NCBI RefSeq assembly: GCF_014636275.1
Contig: NZ_BMEB01000001.1
Coordinates: 1,097,160 to 1,161,159, forward strand
Length of the DNA stretch: 64,000 nucleotides
Origin: Cellulomonas carbonis
GTDB taxonomy: Bacteria; Actinomycetota; Actinomycetes; Actinomycetales; Cellulomonadaceae
Reading direction: 5' to 3'
The first letter of the stretch is position 1, and every line of letters begins with the position of its first letter. The position numbers and the translations under genes are program-made. Below, one piece after another: positions 61,166 to 64,000 of this stretch. The notes beneath the pieces are model-generated. The model did not search any database. It saw nothing but the letters and a program-made list of their open reading frames with translations, and was not told the origin of the DNA.

Positions 61166-62608
61166 GTGACCGCACCCTCCTCCGCCGCGCCCTCCTCGGA
61201 CGCGCCCACCGGGCAGACGCCCCGGACCCGCAGCCGCCTGCGGCTCCCCTCCTTCGGCGTCCAGGTCCTCCTGGCGCTCGTGCTCGGCGTCGCGCTGGGC
61301 CTGCTCGCCCGGTCGATCGCCGACCCCGCCCCCGACCAGGCGGACGCGCTCACCGTCACGCTCGCCACGATCGGCAGCACGTTCGTCACGCTCCTCAAGG
61401 CGCTCGTGCCGCCCCTGATCGTCACCGCGATCATCGCCTCGATCGCCAACCTGCGGGCGGTGACCGACGCCGCTCGCCTCGCCGGCCGCACGCTGCTGTG
61501 GTTCGGCATCACCGCGCTCGCCTCGGTCCTCGTCGGCATCACGCTCGGCCTCGTGTTCCGGCCGGGCCTGAGCACGACCCTCACGACCGCCGACGCCGCC
61601 GAGCCGAGCCGCACCGGCTCGTGGCTCGACTTCATCACCGGCCTCCTGCCGGCGAACTGGCTCGGCGTCACCGCGGGCACGTCGCTCCAGCAGGCCGACG
61701 GCGCCGTCACCGGGGCCACCACGAGCCTCAGCTTCAACGCCCTCCAGCTCGTCGTCATCGCGCTCGTCGTCGGCGTCGCCGCGCTCAAGGTGGGGCCGGC
61801 CGCCGAGCCGTTCCTCACCTTCAACCGGTCGGTGCTCGCGGTCGTGCAGAAGGTGCTGTGGTGGGTCATCCGCCTCGCGCCGCTCGGAACGGTCGGGCTC
61901 CTGGGCAACGCCGTCGCGACGTACGGGTGGGACCTGCTCGGCCCGCTCGCGTCGTTCGTGGCCGCCGTCTACGTCGGCCTGGCGGTCGTGCTGTTCGTCC
62001 TGTACCCGGTGCTGCTCAGGACGCACGGCCTCTCGCCGGTGCGCTGGTTCGCCGGCGCGTGGCCCGCGATCCAGCTCGCGTTCGTGTCGCGGTCCTCGCT
62101 CGGCACGCTCCCGCTGACCGAGCGCGTCACGGTCCGCAACCTCGGCGTGCCGCGCGAGTACGCGTCCTTCGCCGTCCCGTTCGGCGCGACCACCAAGATG
62201 GACGGCTGCGCCGCGGTGTACCCCGCGATCGCCGCGATCTTCGTCGCCCAGGTCTTCGGCGTGCAGCTGAGCCTGTGGGACTACGTCCTCATCGCGTTCG
62301 TGTCCGTCGTCGGCTCCGCCGCGACGGCCGGGCTGACGGGTGCGCTCGTCATGCTCACGCTCACGCTCTCGACGCTGGGCCTCCCGCTCGCGGGCGTCGG
62401 CCTGCTCCTCGCGGTCGACAGCATCCTGGACATGGGCCGGACCGCGGTGAACGTCGCGGGCCAGACCCTCGTCCCGACGATCGTCGCGCGCCGCGCGGGC
62501 ATCCTCGACGTCGAGCGGTTCGCGAGCAGCAACGCCGCTGACCCCTTCGCCGACGACGACGCCCCCGTGGCCGCCGACGAGCGCGAGCGGGTCGCGGTCA
62601 CCGCCTGA
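61166..62608 (+). CDS. Dicarboxylate/amino acid:cation symporter (DAACS, DctA/GltP family)
   Basis: 480 aa from GTG 61166, preceded by GGAAGG. About eight membrane helices plus two re-entrant hairpins. FVSRSSLGTLPLTERV is the serine-rich HP1 loop, ATTKMDGCAAVYPAIAAIF matches the NMDGT motif of helix 7, and DSILDMGRTAVNVAGQTLVPTIVAR is the helix 8 substrate-binding segment. It imports C4-dicarboxylates or glutamate/aspartate with H+ or Na+. Monocistronic, with a strong terminator. Confidence 0.93.
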   Translation: MTAPSSAAPSSDAPTGQTPRTRSRLRLPSFGVQVLLALVLGVALGLLARSIADPAPDQADALTVTLATIGSTFVTLLKALVPPLIVTAIIASIANLRAVTDAARLAGRTLLWFGITALASVLVGITLGLVFRPGLSTTLTTADAAEPSRTGSWLDFITGLLPANWLGVTAGTSLQQADGAVTGATTSLSFNALQLVVIALVVGVAALKVGPAAEPFLTFNRSVLAVVQKVLWWVIRLAPLGTVGLLGNAVATYGWDLLGPLASFVAAVYVGLAVVLFVLYPVLLRTHGLSPVRWFAGAWPAIQLAFVSRSSLGTLPLTERVTVRNLGVPREYASFAVPFGATTKMDGCAAVYPAIAAIFVAQVFGVQLSLWDYVLIAFVSVVGSAATAGLTGALVMLTLTLSTLGLPLAGVGLLLAVDSILDMGRTAVNVAGQTLVPTIVARRAGILDVERFASSNAADPFADDDAPVAADERERVAVTA

Positions 62609-62624
62609 CGCCCGCACCGCGTCA

Positions 62625-62663
62625 CGGACGGGCGCCGACCTCCCCGGGGTCGGCGCCCGTCCG
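62625..62663 (+). terminator. Symporter terminator hairpin
   Basis: CGGACGGGCGCCGACC pairs perfectly with 62648-62663 (16-bp stem, 7-nt loop), 16 nt beyond the symporter stop. Confidence 0.9.
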
Positions 62664-62800
62664 CGTACCGGGGCTCGTCCCGGGTGCTGCCCGCCCTGGG
62701 CGCTGCTCGTCCCCAGATCGGCGTGCCGGGAGGACGGTCGTCCACAGGTCCGCGGAACCACCCCCGCGGAAGGGGTCGGCGCCGCTAGGGTCCCGTGACC

Positions 62801-63463
62801 ATGGAACTGGGGGCGTTTCGTGGTGATGTGTCCGTGCGACTCGACCATCGGCGCGGGCCCCGCACATCGGCGCGCCGACGTACGTGGGCGGCGATGGTCG
62901 TCCTGGCCGGCGTGGCGACCGCGTGCAGCGCTCAGGAAGCCGAGCCGGCTCCGACGCCCACGCCTCCGCTGGAGGAGGTGACCCACTCACCCGAGCCCAG
63001 CCCCGAACCCACGCCCGCGCCGTCACCGCCCCAGCCGACGGCCGCCATGCAGATCGCCGACCCGGCGGGCGCGGAAGCGGCGGCCGCCTACTTCATCGAG
63101 CTCTTCCTCTACACGATGGAGTCGGGCGACACAGGACCGTGGGACCGCGCGAGCGACCCGGCCTGCGACTTCTGCAGGGCCTCCAGCGAGGAGGCGACCA
63201 GCATCCGCACCTCGGACCAGCGCTACGTCGACCTCGGGCTCACCGTGACCGACGTGGGTCTGATCCGCTTCGAGGATGCGGTCGGGACCTTCCTGGTCGA
63301 GGTGGCGTACGACTCGCGCGGGGTCGAGATCCGGTCCGAGCAGGGCGAGGTCGTCGACACCCGAGCCGAGGGCTCCGCCTTCCTCGCCCTCGAGATCGGC
63401 TACCTGCCCGGCGACGGCTGGCATCTGGTCGGCGCACAACGCCTGTCGGAGTCGGTCCGGTGA
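62801..63463 (+). CDS. Putative exported lipoprotein, DUF6318-like
   Basis: 220 aa from ATG 62801 (a GTG two codons up is possible; TAGGGT at 62786-62791 lies close, so the start may be leaderless). A basic N-terminus and hydrophobic stretch end in a lipobox GVATACS. A Pro/Glu/Thr linker follows (about 47-80). The globular part (PAGAEAAAAYFIELFLYTMESGDTGPWDRASDPACDFC to GDGWHLVGAQRL) matches the DUF6318 pattern with a CxxC pair. Function unknown. Its stop overlaps the next gene by TGATG. Confidence 0.8.
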   Translation: MELGAFRGDVSVRLDHRRGPRTSARRRTWAAMVVLAGVATACSAQEAEPAPTPTPPLEEVTHSPEPSPEPTPAPSPPQPTAAMQIADPAGAEAAAAYFIELFLYTMESGDTGPWDRASDPACDFCRASSEEATSIRTSDQRYVDLGLTVTDVGLIRFEDAVGTFLVEVAYDSRGVEIRSEQGEVVDTRAEGSAFLALEIGYLPGDGWHLVGAQRLSESVR

Positions 63464-64000
63464 TGCCTGCCCTCAGCCGCTCGACCGCCGCCGCCGCCGT
63501 CGCCGTCGTCGTCGCGGTCGGCGGAGGTGGCGAGCCGGCCGATGACCTGTTCGGTCACGCGACGGAGAACGTCGTGACGATCGGCGGGACCCAGCGATCA
63601 TCAGGAGCCCGGGCGGCACAGACGACTGCCAACCCTTCGCACGAGTACGAGCGGCGCCCGGTCTTCTACTGCGGTCAGGGCGATCGCGGATCGTCCAACG
63701 GGCCGTGCATCGACGCCCCGAACGGCGGGCAGGTCGTGCGCCAGTGCACCGACGGGTCCACCGCGACGAACCCGCTCTTCCGGCGCGAGCTCGCGACCGA
63801 CGGACGGTCCACCGGCCCCTGGGAGCAGGTCGACCACGGCGGCTGCCCCGAGGACCCCACCACCACCGTCGTGCTCACCGCCACCGACTTCCGCCGCCTG
63901 CCGCTGACCCCCTCCCCCACCCACCACCAACCCGCCGACGGCCGCAACCTCATCGGCAAACCCGTCATCCTGTGGACCGACCCCACACCCCAGACCCTCA
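63463..64000 (+). CDS. Secreted protein, partial, coupled to the DUF6318-like gene
   Basis: The ATG at 63463 overlaps the upstream stop by one base, and the frame stays open to the right edge of the window (179 codons visible), so no stop is seen. The N-terminus is a short signal peptide (STAAAAVAVVVAVGGGGE), followed by Gly/Asp/Thr-rich and Cys-containing segments (FYCGQGD, GGQVVRQCTDGS, HGGCPEDP) that suggest a disulfide-containing exported domain. No family recognised. Base use is less GC3-biased at the end (CCCACCACC runs). Probably works with the lipoprotein. Confidence 0.7.
   Translation, partial: MPALSRSTAAAAVAVVVAVGGGGEPADDLFGHATENVVTIGGTQRSSGARAAQTTANPSHEYERRPVFYCGQGDRGSSNGPCIDAPNGGQVVRQCTDGSTATNPLFRRELATDGRSTGPWEQVDHGGCPEDPTTTVVLTATDFRRLPLTPSPTHHQPADGRNLIGKPVILWTDPTPQTL

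Overview
The window is chromosomal DNA from a very high-GC actinobacterium, most likely a Cellulomonas-type member of the Micrococcales. The taxon is inferred from base composition, frequent GTG starts, a biotin carboxylase epsilon subunit, a DUF222/HNH (13E12-type) gene, a Rv1264-like cyclase and DUF6318-type lipoproteins. I recognise 58 protein-coding genes, counting two small ORFs (a 25-codon one and a 27-codon possible leader peptide) and two partial genes at the window edges. I see no rRNA, tRNA, CRISPR array, insertion sequence or prophage.

Layout. 1-5.5 kb: end of an acidic Pro/Thr-rich protein, an AAA ATPase next to a NYN-domain nuclease, an ECF sigma/anti-sigma pair, a small membrane protein and a Rieske lipoprotein. 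5.6-11 kb: ABC exporter plus LolA-like protein, divergent from a two-component system. 11-18 kb: CorA, a VOC-deaminase fusion, an M20 amidohydrolase, a NodB deacetylase/GT2 glycosyltransferase fusion and a Pro-rich membrane protein. 18-28 kb: small enzymes, an SOS-linked HNH protein, an MFS exporter, NUDIX and SDR enzymes, a PrmC-like methyltransferase with an amplified N-terminus, an SRPBCC protein and a DUF885 protein. 28-34 kb: a secreted metzincin with three C-terminal repeats, then luxS-pfs. 34-41 kb: malQ with candidate LacI-type operators, metNIQ and sdaA. 41-52 kb: a class B PBP, S4 protein, amidohydrolase, AI-2E-family permease, pgi, flavodoxin-like oxidoreductase, DUF72, RNase II-type exonuclease and aminotransferase. 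52-64 kb: MFS exporter, SRAP protein, adenylate cyclase, birA opposite pccB-accE, a second DUF885 protein, a dicarboxylate symporter and two exported proteins, the last cut by the window end.

How the genes fit together. luxS and pfs are translationally coupled and convert S-adenosylhomocysteine to homocysteine and DPD (AI-2 precursor); metNIQ imports methionine and sdaA degrades serine, so sulfur and one-carbon metabolism is well represented. birA sits head to head with pccB-accE, whose partner biotin subunit it would biotinylate. The ABC/LolA-like genes opposite a two-component system resemble an envelope export or stress module.

Two window-wide patterns stand out. At least thirteen start codons lie 5-7 nt downstream of a TANNNT -10-like hexamer, as expected for leaderless mRNAs. 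Many gaps, and two coding sequences, carry short tandem repeats of unrelated unit sizes (10, 11, 13, 18, 24, 30, 32 and 81 bp). No large new defence or mobile system is evident; the best leads are the repeat-expanded methyltransferase, the VOC-deaminase fusion, the ATPase-NYN pair, the inverted repeat shared by two divergent leaderless promoters, and the two small ORFs upstream of luxS and metN.
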